Origin: Labedella populi
GTDB lineage: Bacteria > Actinomycetota > Actinomycetes > Actinomycetales > Microbacteriaceae
DNA: 64,000 nucleotides
Reading direction: 5' to 3'
Assembly: GCF_004078655.1 (NCBI RefSeq)
Contig: NZ_RZNC01000003.1
Span: 186,001-250,000 of the forward strand
Below the pieces are notes generated by a model. It was not told the origin of the DNA, searched no databases, and saw only the letters and a list, made by a program, of their open reading frames with translations. The position numbers were made by a program, and so were the translations under genes. Of the stretch, positions 16,579 through 25,811 are shown piece after piece. Every line of letters begins with the position of its first letter. Position 1 is the stretch's first letter.

Positions 16579-17583
16579 ATGGATCTGCCCACCCTCTGGT
16601 TCTGGATCGTCGCCGCGCTGTTCGTCGGCTACTTCGTCCTCGACGGCTTCGATTTCGGGGTCGGGATGTCGCTCCCATTCCTCGGACGCGACGACACGGA
16701 CCGCCGTGTCCTCATCAACACCATCGGACCGGTCTGGGATCTCAACGAGACCTGGGTTATCGTGGCCGGCGCAGCGATCTTCGCGGCGTTCCCCGAGTGG
16801 TACGCGACTCTCTTCTCGGGCTTCTACCTCGCCCTGCTCGTGATCCTGCTCGCCCTCATCGTGCGCGGCGTGTCGTTCGAGTACCGGCACCAGCGTCCGG
16901 AACAGTCCTGGAAGCGACGCTTCGACCTCATGATCACCATCGGGTCGGCACTACCGGCACTGCTGTGGGGTGTCGCGTTCGCGAACATCGTCCAGGGCGT
17001 GCCTCTCGATGCCGACCACAACTACATCGGCGGGTTCTTCGCACTCCTGAATCCCTATGCGCTCCTCGGCGGATTCACGACACTGTTGCTGTTCTTCACG
17101 CACGGCGTCTTCTTCGTCGCCCTCAAGACGGACGGCGAGATCCGAGAGCGCGCACGACGACTCGGGGTCCGGGTGAGCACGATCACCGTCCTGGTCGCGG
17201 CGACCTTCCTCGTCTGGACCGTACTCGCGCACGGGACCCTCATCGCCGCCGCCTTCGCGGCGGTCGCCGCCGTCGCGCTCATCGGCGGGGCCGTCGCGAA
17301 CGCCCGTGGTCGCGAGGGCTTCGCCTTCACTCTCATGGCCGTCACGATCGCCGCCGCCGTGCTCACGCTCTTCACGAGCCTGTTCCCTGTCGTCATGCCG
17401 GCGTCGAACGACGTCGCGAACTCGCTCACGATCGAGAACGCGTCGAGCAGCACCTACACTCTGACGATCATGTCGTGGACAGCGCTCGTCTTCCTGCCGC
17501 TCGTCCTCGCGTACCAGGGGTGGACGTACTGGACGTTCCGGAAGCGGGTCACCCGCAGCCACATCGAAGCCGCCGCGCACTAG
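16579..17583 (+). CDS. cydB: Cytochrome bd oxidase subunit II
   Basis: CydB is the structural partner of CydA in the membrane. The 334-residue protein begins MDLPTLWFWIVAALFVGYFVLDGFDFGVG, the conserved first helix with the LDGFDFGVG motif, followed by GPVWDLNETWVI, WGVAFANIVQGVPLD and about eight to nine membrane helices. The ATG at 16579 has AGGAG 10 bases upstream. Its TAG stop is the start of the TAGCCT hexamer that probably promotes cydD. It is the second gene of cydABDC. Confidence 0.96.
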   Translation: MDLPTLWFWIVAALFVGYFVLDGFDFGVGMSLPFLGRDDTDRRVLINTIGPVWDLNETWVIVAGAAIFAAFPEWYATLFSGFYLALLVILLALIVRGVSFEYRHQRPEQSWKRRFDLMITIGSALPALLWGVAFANIVQGVPLDADHNYIGGFFALLNPYALLGGFTTLLLFFTHGVFFVALKTDGEIRERARRLGVRVSTITVLVAATFLVWTVLAHGTLIAAAFAAVAAVALIGGAVANARGREGFAFTLMAVTIAAAVLTLFTSLFPVVMPASNDVANSLTIENASSSTYTLTIMSWTALVFLPLVLAYQGWTYWTFRKRVTRSHIEAAAH

Positions 17584-17586
17584 CCT
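17581..17586 (+). promoter_or_regulatory. -10 hexamer of a leaderless promoter for cydD
   Basis: TAGCCT, six bases, then the GTG at 17593. The TAG is the cydB stop codon, so the exporter genes may be transcribed independently of cydAB. Confidence 0.6.
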
Positions 17587-17592
17587 GGAACC

Positions 17593-19254
17593 GTGCGCCC
17601 CCTCGATCCCCGCCTCGTGCGGTACGCATCAGCTGCACGCGTGTTCCTCGCGCTCGGCGGCCTCATCGCCGTCGGTCAGGCCGTCGGGATCATCGCCTTC
17701 GCATGGCTCGTGACGAGCGCGGTGACGGGAGCCATCGACGGTCGCGGACTCGGTTCCCTCGCGCCGACGCTCACGGCCCTCGGTCTCGTCGTCGCTGCCC
17801 GAGCGATCCTGGCGCTCGCCCAAGACGCCGTCGCCGCGCGCGGCGCCGCCCGGGTCAAGTCGCAATTGCGGGAACGCGTCCTCTCGACGATGACGGCACT
17901 CGGACCCGGCTGGCTCGGTGAGCAGCGTTCCGCCGAGATCGCCGTCGTCGTCGGCCGGGGAATCGACGCCCTCGACGGCTACTTCGCGCGATACCTGCCC
18001 CAGTTGCTCCTGACGGCGATCGTGACGCCGGCACTCCTCCTCGCGGTCCTCACCCAGGACCTGCTGTCGGCCGTCATCCTCGGGGTCTGTCTGCCTCTCA
18101 TCCCGGTGTTCATGATCCTCATCGGGTGGGCGACACAGGCAACGCAGAAGCGGCAGTGGAACGAGCTCACGTCGCTCACGACGTCCTTCGACGACATGAT
18201 CGGCGGGTTGTCGACGCTCAAGGCGTATGGTCGCCAGCACCGTCAGGTCGAGCGTTTGCGGCTCATCACGCGGCGGTTCAGGCAGCGCACCATGGCGGTC
18301 CTCCGCGTCTCGTTCCTGTCGAGCTTCGCGCTCGAGTTGGCCGCGAGCCTCTCGGTCGCTCTCGTGGCACTCACCATCGGTCTCCGCCTCGTGGCGGGGG
18401 AGATCGACCTCGTTCCCGGTCTGTTCATCCTCCTCCTCGCGCCCGAGGTCTTCCTCCCCATCCGGCAGGTGGGCGTCAACTACCACGCGGCGGCCGAGGG
18501 CGTCGAGGCCGCCGCGCGAGTGTTCGAGATCCTCGACGCCGCTCCGCAGGAGGTCGGCAGCGGTGTCGAGCGGGCTCGGGAGGAACGCGGCGGCGGTCCC
18601 AGCGCGGGCGGTCTCGTCTTCGATGACGTCGTCGTGTCGCTCGGGGACCACCGCGTCGTCGACGGTTTCTCGGCCGACATCCGGCCGGGAGCTCTGACCG
18701 TCCTCCATGGTCCGAGCGGATCCGGCAAGTCGACTCTCGTCGCCGCCGCGCTCGGCTTCATCGCGTTCGCCGGAGACATCCGCGCCGGAGGCGTACGATG
18801 CGATGCCGCCTCCCGCCGCGACCTCGTGGCCTGGAGCGGACAATCGGCGACGCTCTTCCCCGGCACGATCGCGGAGAACATCGCCATCGGCTCGGAGGCG
18901 CCCGACGCTCGTCGCGTCCGCGACGCGATGTGCGTCGCCGCCATCGAGAGCCTCGACCCGGACCTCGAGCTCGGGGAGGAGGGTTCCGGGATCTCCGGAG
19001 GCCAAGCGCAACGCGTGGCCATCGCCCGTGCGGTGCACCGCGCTCTCGAGGACGACCGCCGTGTCCTCATCCTCGACGAGCCGAGCTCGGCGCTCGATCA
19101 CGAGACCGAGCGCCGACTCATCGAGAACATCGTCGCCTTCGCGCGAAGCGGACGAACGGTCCTCGTGGTGTCGCACCGCACGGCGTTCCTCGACGCCGCC
19201 GATGCCCTCGTGGCCGTCGCACCGACCCCGGCACGGACGGCGGTGCCCGTATGA
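17593..19254 (+). CDS. cydD: Thiol reductant ABC exporter subunit CydD
   Basis: CydDC exports cysteine and glutathione-type thiols and is required to assemble cytochrome bd. The 553-residue protein has an N-terminal six-helix membrane domain (residues ~15-300) and a C-terminal ATPase with Walker [10 protein letters not shown] near residue 377, signature [15 protein letters not shown], Walker B LILDEPSSALDH and H-loop VVSHR. The GTG at 17593 follows cydB by 9 bases with no ribosome site but a leaderless-type TAGCCT. Its end overlaps cydC in an ATGA junction. In some actinobacteria CydD and CydC are fused; here they are separate. Confidence 0.95.
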   Translation: MRPLDPRLVRYASAARVFLALGGLIAVGQAVGIIAFAWLVTSAVTGAIDGRGLGSLAPTLTALGLVVAARAILALAQDAVAARGAARVKSQLRERVLSTMTALGPGWLGEQRSAEIAVVVGRGIDALDGYFARYLPQLLLTAIVTPALLLAVLTQDLLSAVILGVCLPLIPVFMILIGWATQATQKRQWNELTSLTTSFDDMIGGLSTLKAYGRQHRQVERLRLITRRFRQRTMAVLRVSFLSSFALELAASLSVALVALTIGLRLVAGEIDLVPGLFILLLAPEVFLPIRQVGVNYHAAAEGVEAAARVFEILDAAPQEVGSGVERAREERGGGPSAGGLVFDDVVVSLGDHRVVDGFSADIRPGALTVLHGPSGSGKSTLVAAALGFIAFAGDIRAGGVRCDAASRRDLVAWSGQSATLFPGTIAENIAIGSEAPDARRVRDAMCVAAIESLDPDLELGEEGSGISGGQAQRVAIARAVHRALEDDRRVLILDEPSSALDHETERRLIENIVAFARSGRTVLVVSHRTAFLDAADALVAVAPTPARTAVPV

Positions 19255-20963
19255 ACGCGACGAGCCGCGCCGCTCGCGCCGAGATCCTCCGACTCGCGAG
19301 GCCGACGGCCGCGCAATCCGCCCCCGGTCTGCTCACGGGTCTCGCCGCCGCCGCGAGCACGGTGGCCCTCCTCGCGTGCAGCGCATGGCTCATCGTCCGC
19401 GCCTCCGAACACCCGCCGGTCATGTTCCTCGGCATGGCCGTCGTCGGTGTGCGCGCCTTCGCCCTCGCCCGTGCGTTCTTCCGCTACCTCGAACGCCTCT
19501 TCAGCCATGACGCGGCTTTCCGTTCGCTTGAACGCGTCCGTGTGCACGTCTTCGAGCGCCTCGTCCCGCTCGCGCCCGATGGGCTCGGAGGGACGAGCCG
19601 AGGCGGAGCGCTGTCGGCGATGGTGTCCGACATCGACGACCTCCAAGATCACCCCTTGCGCGTCGTCCAGCCGATCGTGACCTCCGTCGGCGTCGCATTG
19701 CTCGCGGTGGGATTCCTCGCGACGATCTCGCCGAACGCGGCGCTCACCCTGTTCGTGAGCCTCGTCGTCTTCACGATCGTCACGGCGGGGGCGTCGTCGC
19801 TCGTCGCCGCGCGAGCGGAACGTTCGATCGCGCCGCTCAGATCGGCGCTCGTCGACGCCGTCGTCGAGCACATGCGTGGGCTCGACGTCCTCATCGCCTA
19901 CGGAAGGGCCGACCGCTCGCTCGCCCGAGTGGCGGCGGCCGACGCTCTGCTCACCCGCGCGGTCGTGCGACGAGCAGCGGGGACGGCGATCGGCGCTGCA
20001 GCACTCTCGCTGTTCGGTGGAGCCGCCGTCGCCCTCGCCCTCGTCGTATCGATCCCCGCCGCCGTCTCCGGGAGCCTCGGGGGACCAGCGTTCGCGGTCG
20101 TCGTCCTGGTGCCCCTCGCCGTCTTCGAGATCGTCGCCATGGTGCCGCAGGCCCTCGGCGTCTCCCGTCACGTCACCGCCGCCGCCGACCGGGTCGCCGC
20201 GACGGCGCCCGAACAGCGCCCGCCGCACGTCCCCGCCGAGACGGGTGGCCCCGCAGCGCCCTCGCCCTCGGATGCTCCCGCACTCGAGCTCTCACACGTG
20301 AGCGCGACGTGGGGCGACGGCTCCCGGGCACTCGCCCGCGTGGACCTGACGCTCGCCGAGGGCGAGCGCGTCTGGATCGACGGCGAGAGCGGGTCCGGCA
20401 AGACCTCGCTCGCCCACGTGATCGTCCGCTTCCTCGATCATGAGGGCGACTACCGGCTCCGCGGCGTCGACGTCCGATCCCTTCACCCGGACGCGGTGAG
20501 GCAGGTCGTGGGACTCGTCGAGCAGAAGCCGTTCCTCTTCGACGAGTCGATCCGGCAGAATCTGCTCTTCGCCCGCGAGGACGCCGACGACGACACGCTC
20601 GTCGCCGTTCTCGAGCGGGTCGGTCTGGGGGAGTGGCTCGTCGCTCGCGGCGGGCTCGACGCCCGCGTCGGTGAGCGGGGCGCGCTCGTGTCCGGTGGGC
20701 AGGCGGGCCGCATCGCCCTCGCGCGCGCGCTCCTGCGCGACTTCCCGATCATCGTCCTGGACGAGCCGACGGCGAGCGTCGAGTCGGACCTCGCGGATGC
20801 GCTGCTCCGCGACCTCCTCGACGCGAGCGCCGGCCGGACGGTCGTCCTCATCTCGCACGCGGACGTTCCCGACGGCCTCGACGTGCCCCGAGCGACCATG
20901 ACGGCCGGTGTGCTGGGGCGCGCGATCCCGGTCCGGGCCGTGCCGGCCCCGGCGGTTCCGTGA
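19251..20963 (+). CDS. cydC: Thiol reductant ABC exporter subunit CydC
   Basis: CydC is the second half of the CydDC exporter. The 570-residue protein begins with membrane helices (SAPGLLTGLAAAASTVALLACSAWLIVRAS) and the family's RALARAFFRYLERLFSHDAAFR-type segment, then the ATPase with Walker A GESGSGKT, signature LVSGGQAGRIALARAL, Walker B IIVLDEPTASVES and H-loop LISHAD. The signature has Ala-Gly after Gln where Lys/Arg-Gln-Arg is more usual. The ATG at 19251 overlaps the cydD stop. The end overlaps pabB by a GTGA junction. Confidence 0.95.
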   Translation: MNATSRAARAEILRLARPTAAQSAPGLLTGLAAAASTVALLACSAWLIVRASEHPPVMFLGMAVVGVRAFALARAFFRYLERLFSHDAAFRSLERVRVHVFERLVPLAPDGLGGTSRGGALSAMVSDIDDLQDHPLRVVQPIVTSVGVALLAVGFLATISPNAALTLFVSLVVFTIVTAGASSLVAARAERSIAPLRSALVDAVVEHMRGLDVLIAYGRADRSLARVAAADALLTRAVVRRAAGTAIGAAALSLFGGAAVALALVVSIPAAVSGSLGGPAFAVVVLVPLAVFEIVAMVPQALGVSRHVTAAADRVAATAPEQRPPHVPAETGGPAAPSPSDAPALELSHVSATWGDGSRALARVDLTLAEGERVWIDGESGSGKTSLAHVIVRFLDHEGDYRLRGVDVRSLHPDAVRQVVGLVEQKPFLFDESIRQNLLFAREDADDDTLVAVLERVGLGEWLVARGGLDARVGERGALVSGGQAGRIALARALLRDFPIIVLDEPTASVESDLADALLRDLLDASAGRTVVLISHADVPDGLDVPRATMTAGVLGRAIPVRAVPAPAVP

Positions 20964-22282
20964 CGGCGACGTCAGCCGCCGCCTCAGCCTTCGCGGCCCG
21001 CGCGCGTCGCCTCATCGAGACCGAAGCGAACGTCTTCTGGCTCGACGCGGGTCCTCGAGCGACCCGCGGGGTCAGCTACCTCGGAACCGGCTCCCGAGTC
21101 CTGACCGTCGCCGCGGGACGAGTAACGCTCGATGACGAGGACCGGGGGACCGATGCGCTCGATGCGATCCGCGCCGGCATGACGACGATTCCCGCGGGCA
21201 CAGCGCCATCTCCCTTCCGATTCCGGGGTGGCTGGGTGGGATGGTTCTCCTACGAGTACGGCGGCGAGTTCGTGGGCGCCCCCCGCGCGGAAGGCGACCT
21301 GCCCGACGCCGTCCTGATCGAGTGCGACCGATTGTGGGCCTTCGACCACGCCGACGGAACACTGGTGACGATCCTCTCGAGCGACCGGCCGGCGGTTCCG
21401 CCGCCCCGTTCATCGTCCGAGCCGCCCGTCCGGCCGGCCGTCACGTGGCGGCACGACCGCTCGTCCTACCTCGACGCCATCGCGGAGAGCCAGAAAGCCA
21501 TCGCTCGAGGAGACGCGTACCAGCTCTGCCTCACGAACGAGGCGCGTGTGACCGATCCGGGGGATCCGTTCGAGACGTACCTCCGATTGCGGGAGACGAA
21601 TCCGGCCCCCTTCGGAGGGTTCGTCCGCGCTGGGGGCGTCACGATCGCGAGTTGCTCGCCCGAGCAGTTCCTCAGACTCGACGTCGACGGCACGGTGACC
21701 ACGCGCCCCATCAAGGGAACACGCCCTCGCGGCGGCGACGCGGCGACCGACGACGGGCTCGCAGCTGAACTCGCGAGCGACGAGAAGGAACGCGCCGAGA
21801 ACCTCATGATCGTCGATCTCATGCGCAACGACATCGGCCGGGTCGCGCGCCTCGGGTCTGTCGATGTCGCGAGCCTCTTCGCGGTCGAGTCGTTCTCGAG
21901 CGTGCACCAGCTCGTGAGCACGGTCACGGCCGAACTCGCCGAGGGGAACGACGCCCTCGACCTCCTCGCCGCCGCGTTCCCCGCCGGGTCGATGACCGGC
22001 GCACCGAAGCACCGGGCCATGTCGATCCTCCACGACCTCGAGAACGGTCCGCGGGGCGCGTACTCGGGGGCCTTCGGCTGGATCGGGACGGACGGCGCCC
22101 TCGAGCTCGCGATGATCATCCGGACGATCGTCTTCGCGCACGGCGAGGCGCGCATCGGAACCGGCGGGGGGATCACCGCGTTGTCCCGACCCAACCATGA
22201 GGTGGCCGAGACGCTCCTCAAGGCCGCGCCCCTGCTCGCCGCGCTCGGGCTGCCGGCCGAACTGGCCGAGGGCTCCCGCTGA
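20960..22282 (+). CDS. pabB: Aminodeoxychorismate synthase component I
   Basis: PabB aminates chorismate to 4-amino-4-deoxychorismate for p-aminobenzoate and folate synthesis. The 440-residue protein has the chorismate-binding domain: PIKGTRPRG (the Lys distinguishes PabB from TrpE, which has Ala), EKERAENLMIVDLMRNDIGRV, PAGSMTGAPK and GTGGGIT. The N-terminal part with GWVGWFSYEYGGEF fits the regulatory half. The GTG at 20960 overlaps the cydC stop, so pabB appears to be the fifth gene of the cyd operon. No glutaminase (pabA) or lyase (pabC) gene is adjacent. Isochorismate or anthranilate synthase is less likely. Confidence 0.9.
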   Translation: MTATSAAASAFAARARRLIETEANVFWLDAGPRATRGVSYLGTGSRVLTVAAGRVTLDDEDRGTDALDAIRAGMTTIPAGTAPSPFRFRGGWVGWFSYEYGGEFVGAPRAEGDLPDAVLIECDRLWAFDHADGTLVTILSSDRPAVPPPRSSSEPPVRPAVTWRHDRSSYLDAIAESQKAIARGDAYQLCLTNEARVTDPGDPFETYLRLRETNPAPFGGFVRAGGVTIASCSPEQFLRLDVDGTVTTRPIKGTRPRGGDAATDDGLAAELASDEKERAENLMIVDLMRNDIGRVARLGSVDVASLFAVESFSSVHQLVSTVTAELAEGNDALDLLAAAFPAGSMTGAPKHRAMSILHDLENGPRGAYSGAFGWIGTDGALELAMIIRTIVFAHGEARIGTGGGITALSRPNHEVAETLLKAAPLLAALGLPAELAEGSR

Positions 22283-22357
22283 CCCGGTAACGTAGAGACG
22301 CGGCATCCGCGGCTCACCGCGTTCGTGCCCGATCTCCCCGCAACGAATGAGAGTCAC

Positions 22358-24910
22358 GTGACCGACGCCACTTCTCCACGGCCCACGCTGAAGTACGACC
22401 CCGCCTCCATCCAGGCCAAGTGGCTTCCGGTGTGGGAGGAGCTCCGCCCCTTCGCGACGGACGACCCCGCCGACAAGCGTCCCCGCAAGTACGTGCTCGA
22501 CATGTTCCCGTACCCCTCGGGAGACCTGCACATGGGGCACGCCGAGGCATACGCGCTCGGCGACGTCATCGCGCGGTACTGGCGGCAGCAGGGCTTCAAC
22601 GTCCTGCACCCCATCGGGTGGGACGCGTTCGGCCTTCCCGCTGAGGGCGCCGCCATCAAGCGCGGTCTCGACCCCCGCACCTGGACGTACGACAACATCG
22701 AGCAGCAGAAGGCGAGCATGCGCCGCTACGCCGCATCGTTCGATTGGGACCGCACGCTCGTCACGGCGAGCCCGGACTACTACAAGTGGAACCAGTGGCT
22801 GTTCCTCAAGCTCCACGAGCGCGGGCTCGCGTACCGCAAGGCGAGCCTCGTGAACTGGTGCCCGTTCGACCAGACCGTGCTCGCGAACGAGCAGGTCATC
22901 GACGGTCGGTGCGAGCGCTGCGACAACCTCGTGGTCAAGAAGGACCTCACGCAGTGGTTCTTCGGCATCACCAAGTACGCCGACCGGCTCGTCGACGACC
23001 TCAACCAGCTCGAAGGCACCTGGCCGTCGAAGGTCCTCACGATGCAGCGCAACTGGATCGGTCGTTCCAGCGGAGCCGACGTCAGCTTCGCCATCGAGGG
23101 CCGCGACGAGCCCGTCTCCATCTACACGACCCGTCCGGACACGCTGTACGGGGCGACCTTCATGGTCGTCGCCCCCGACGCACCGCTCGCGGCCGAACTC
23201 GTCGCCGAGGGGTCCGAGGAACTCACAGAACGCTTCGAGTCCTACTTGGCCGAGGTCACGGCCCAGTCGGACATCGAGCGCCTCGCAACCGACAAGGAGA
23301 AGACGGGTGTCTTCCTCGAGCGGTATGCAGTGAACCCGCTCACGGGTGAGCGGCTGCCGATCTGGGCCGCCGACTACGTGCTGGCCGACTACGGTCACGG
23401 CGCCATCATGGCCGTCCCCGCCCACGATCAGCGCGACCTCGACTTCGCGCGGCGCTTCGATCTGCCCGTTCGGGTCGTCGTCGACGTCAACCAGCCCGTC
23501 ACGGGCATGATCCCCGTCATCCCGGAGGGCGTCGAGCTCGAGGACCTGCCGGAGCTCGACCCGCTCGCCGACGGCAAGGCGCTCACGGGACCCGGCCGGC
23601 TCATCAATTCCGGCCCGTTCAACGGTCTCAGCAAGAACAACGCGATCACGAAGATCACCGAGGCGCTGCGCGCGTCGGGTCTCGGCGCGCCGGCGAAGAA
23701 CTACCGATTGCGCGACTGGCTCATCTCGCGCCAGCGCTACTGGGGAACACCCATCCCGATCATCCACTGCCCGTCGTGCGGCGAGGTTCCTGTGCCGGAG
23801 GACCAGCTGCCCGTCGAGCTGCCGCCGACCGAAGGGCTCGACCTCCAGCCGAAGGGCACGAGCCCGCTCGGAGCGGCAGAGGACTGGATCAACGTGGACT
23901 GCCCGACGTGCGGCGGCCCGGCGAAGCGCGACTCCGACACGATGGACACGTTCGTCGACAGCTCGTGGTACTTCCTGCGCTTCCTGAGCGTCGGTGACGA
24001 CACGCAGGCGTTCGACCCGAAGCAGGCGGAGAAGTGGGCGCCCGTCGACCAGTACATCGGCGGCGTGACGCACGCCATCCTCCACCTCCTCTATGCGCGT
24101 TTCATGACCAAGGTGCTCTTCGACATGGGCCTCGTGTCGTTCACGGAGCCGTTCAGCGCCCTGCTCAATCAGGGAATGGTCCTCATGGAGGGCTCGGCGA
24201 TGAGCAAGTCACGCGGCAACATCGTGAGACTGAGCGACCAACTCGACGAGCACGGCGTCGACGCCGTCCGCCTCACGATGGCGTTCGCCGGGCCGCCGGA
24301 GGACGACATCGACTGGGCGGACGTCTCGCCGGCCGGGTCGGCGAAGTTCCTCGCCCGCGCGTGGCGCGTGGCCCACGACGTCACGAGCGCTCCCGACGTC
24401 GTGTGGAAGAACGGCGACGTCAAGCTCCGGCGGATCACGCACCGCTTCCTCGCGGACGCCCCGGGTCTCGTCGAGTCGTTCAAGTTCAACGTCGTCGTCG
24501 CCCGACTCATGGAACTCGTCAACGCGACCCGCAAGGTGATCGACTCCGGGGCCGGCCCGGCCGATCCCGCCGTCCGCGAGGCCGCCGAGGTGACCGCTGT
24601 CGCCCTCAACCTCTTCGCCCCGTACACGGCCGAGGACATGTGGGAGGCGCTCGGCTACGAACCGACCGTCGCGCTCGTACAGTGGCGGAAGGCCGACCGG
24701 ACGCTCCTCCGCGAGGAGAGCGTCACGGCCGTCGTGCAGGTGGACGGCAAGGTGCGCGACCGCCTCGACGTCCCGCCGAACATCGACGACACGTCGCTCG
24801 AGGCTGCCGCTCGTGCCTCGGCTGCGGTCGTGAAGGCGATCGGCGACAAGGAGATCGCAACGGTGGTCGTCCGGTCGCCCAAGCTCGTCAACTTCGTCAC
24901 GAAGCGCTGA
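22358..24910 (+). CDS. leuS: Leucyl-tRNA synthetase
   Basis: LeuRS charges tRNA-Leu and edits mischarged products. The ~850-residue bacterial-type enzyme shows [17 protein letters not shown] (HIGH motif as HMGH), the CP1 editing domain with [13 protein letters not shown] and AVPAHDQRD, zinc-type cysteines (CPSCGE, CPTCGG), and the catalytic loop near residues 614-618. That loop reads AMSKS rather than KMSKS, although the second Lys is kept. The start is GTG 22358 ([15 protein letters not shown]); GTG 22325 would add 11 residues. TAACGT and TAGAGA at 22287-22297 may contain its -10. It is monocistronic before comEA. Confidence 0.96.
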   Translation: MTDATSPRPTLKYDPASIQAKWLPVWEELRPFATDDPADKRPRKYVLDMFPYPSGDLHMGHAEAYALGDVIARYWRQQGFNVLHPIGWDAFGLPAEGAAIKRGLDPRTWTYDNIEQQKASMRRYAASFDWDRTLVTASPDYYKWNQWLFLKLHERGLAYRKASLVNWCPFDQTVLANEQVIDGRCERCDNLVVKKDLTQWFFGITKYADRLVDDLNQLEGTWPSKVLTMQRNWIGRSSGADVSFAIEGRDEPVSIYTTRPDTLYGATFMVVAPDAPLAAELVAEGSEELTERFESYLAEVTAQSDIERLATDKEKTGVFLERYAVNPLTGERLPIWAADYVLADYGHGAIMAVPAHDQRDLDFARRFDLPVRVVVDVNQPVTGMIPVIPEGVELEDLPELDPLADGKALTGPGRLINSGPFNGLSKNNAITKITEALRASGLGAPAKNYRLRDWLISRQRYWGTPIPIIHCPSCGEVPVPEDQLPVELPPTEGLDLQPKGTSPLGAAEDWINVDCPTCGGPAKRDSDTMDTFVDSSWYFLRFLSVGDDTQAFDPKQAEKWAPVDQYIGGVTHAILHLLYARFMTKVLFDMGLVSFTEPFSALLNQGMVLMEGSAMSKSRGNIVRLSDQLDEHGVDAVRLTMAFAGPPEDDIDWADVSPAGSAKFLARAWRVAHDVTSAPDVVWKNGDVKLRRITHRFLADAPGLVESFKFNVVVARLMELVNATRKVIDSGAGPADPAVREAAEVTAVALNLFAPYTAEDMWEALGYEPTVALVQWRKADRTLLREESVTAVVQVDGKVRDRLDVPPNIDDTSLEAAARASAAVVKAIGDKEIATVVVRSPKLVNFVTKR

Positions 24911-24916
24911 CGGCGG

Positions 24917-24947
24917 CTGCTCGTCCGGTCCTCGGCGGGACGAGCAG
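24917..24947 (+). terminator. Hairpin after leuS
   Basis: Ten-base arms CTGCTCGTCC and GGACGAGCAG flank an 11-nt loop just after the leuS stop. No T-run follows, so termination efficiency is uncertain. Confidence 0.5.
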
Positions 24948-25031
24948 AGCGGCCTCCGCACACGCGGGCTGTGGACGAAAGTGTTGTTCCCCGAGCGCAC
25001 GGGTTCGCGGCCACCGGAGCAGCCGGCCACA

Positions 25032-25037
25032 TAGCGT
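25032..25037 (+). promoter_or_regulatory. -10 hexamer of a leaderless promoter for comEA
   Basis: TAGCGT, six bases, then the GTG start of comEA at 25044. Confidence 0.65.
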
Positions 25038-25043
25038 CGTCGC

Positions 25044-25811
25044 GTGGCCGCTCCTGACGAACCCGATGAGAAGGACGCTCCGTCCGCGCCGACCTCCGGC
25101 GCCGGTCGGGGCGCCCGCGGCGCCGGGACGACACGTCGGCGATTCGAGCGTGGTGGCGGAGCCGCCCGATGGCGCATCGGCGCGGCGGCGGCCGTCGTCC
25201 TCGTCCTGGCGCTCCTCGGGATCGCGGCGACGGGCGCCGCGATCCGATCGGCCGGCGGCATCGGTGTGGCCTCCGTTCCGCTCGAAGACGGGACGCCCGG
25301 GCCGGGAACCGCCGATCCGCTCGGTGTCGACGAGATCGACAGCGGCTCCGAGACGCGCGCCGGAGCCGAGATCTACGTGCACGTGCTCGGCGCCGTCGTC
25401 GCCCCTGGCCTCTACACGCTCGCGTCCGACGCCCGTGTTGTCGACGCGATCGCGGCGGCCGGCGGCTTCAGCGAGAACGCGGACCCGGGCACCGTGAACC
25501 TCGCACGAACGGTCACCGATGGCGAGCAGATCGTCGTGGGCGAGCCCGGGAAGGCGCCGACGGTCGCGGACGGCTCGGGAGGAGCGTCCGGGACCGCGGC
25601 TGCCGGCGGGCCCGGCTCCGGCCCTGTCAGCCTCAACACCGCGACGGCGGAGCAGCTCGAGTCGCTCCCGCGCATCGGCCCGGCCTTGGCGGAGCGCATC
25701 ATCGCGTGGCGCACGGAGAACGGCCCGTTCCGGCTCGTCGACGAGCTCCTCGATGTTCCCGGCATCGGCGACGCGATCCTGGCGGGACTCGACGGGCTCG
25801 TGACGACGTGA
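25044..25811 (+). CDS. comEA: ComEA-type DNA-binding protein
   Basis: ComEA binds incoming double-stranded DNA at the outer face of the membrane during natural transformation. The 255-residue protein has a long basic cytoplasmic N-terminus, one membrane helix (about residues 49-67), an SLBB-type domain (EIYVHVLGAVVAPGLYTL...VDAIAAAGGF) and a C-terminal pair of helix-hairpin-helix motifs (VSLNTATAEQLESLPRIGPALAERII; LLDVPGIGDAIL). A Gly/Ser-rich linker joins the two. The GTG at 25044 follows a leaderless-type promoter. The end overlaps comEC in a GTGA junction. Competence has not been demonstrated for most such actinobacteria. Confidence 0.94.
   Translation: MAAPDEPDEKDAPSAPTSGAGRGARGAGTTRRRFERGGGAARWRIGAAAAVVLVLALLGIAATGAAIRSAGGIGVASVPLEDGTPGPGTADPLGVDEIDSGSETRAGAEIYVHVLGAVVAPGLYTLASDARVVDAIAAAGGFSENADPGTVNLARTVTDGEQIVVGEPGKAPTVADGSGGASGTAAAGGPGSGPVSLNTATAEQLESLPRIGPALAERIIAWRTENGPFRLVDELLDVPGIGDAILAGLDGLVTT

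Noticed and set aside
21410-24085. Very long minus-strand open frame (891 codons) opposite pabB and leuS
   Set aside because: It is antisense to leuS and pabB, has Arg/Asp/Val-rich composition typical of shadow frames in high-GC DNA, no recognisable domain and no start signals.
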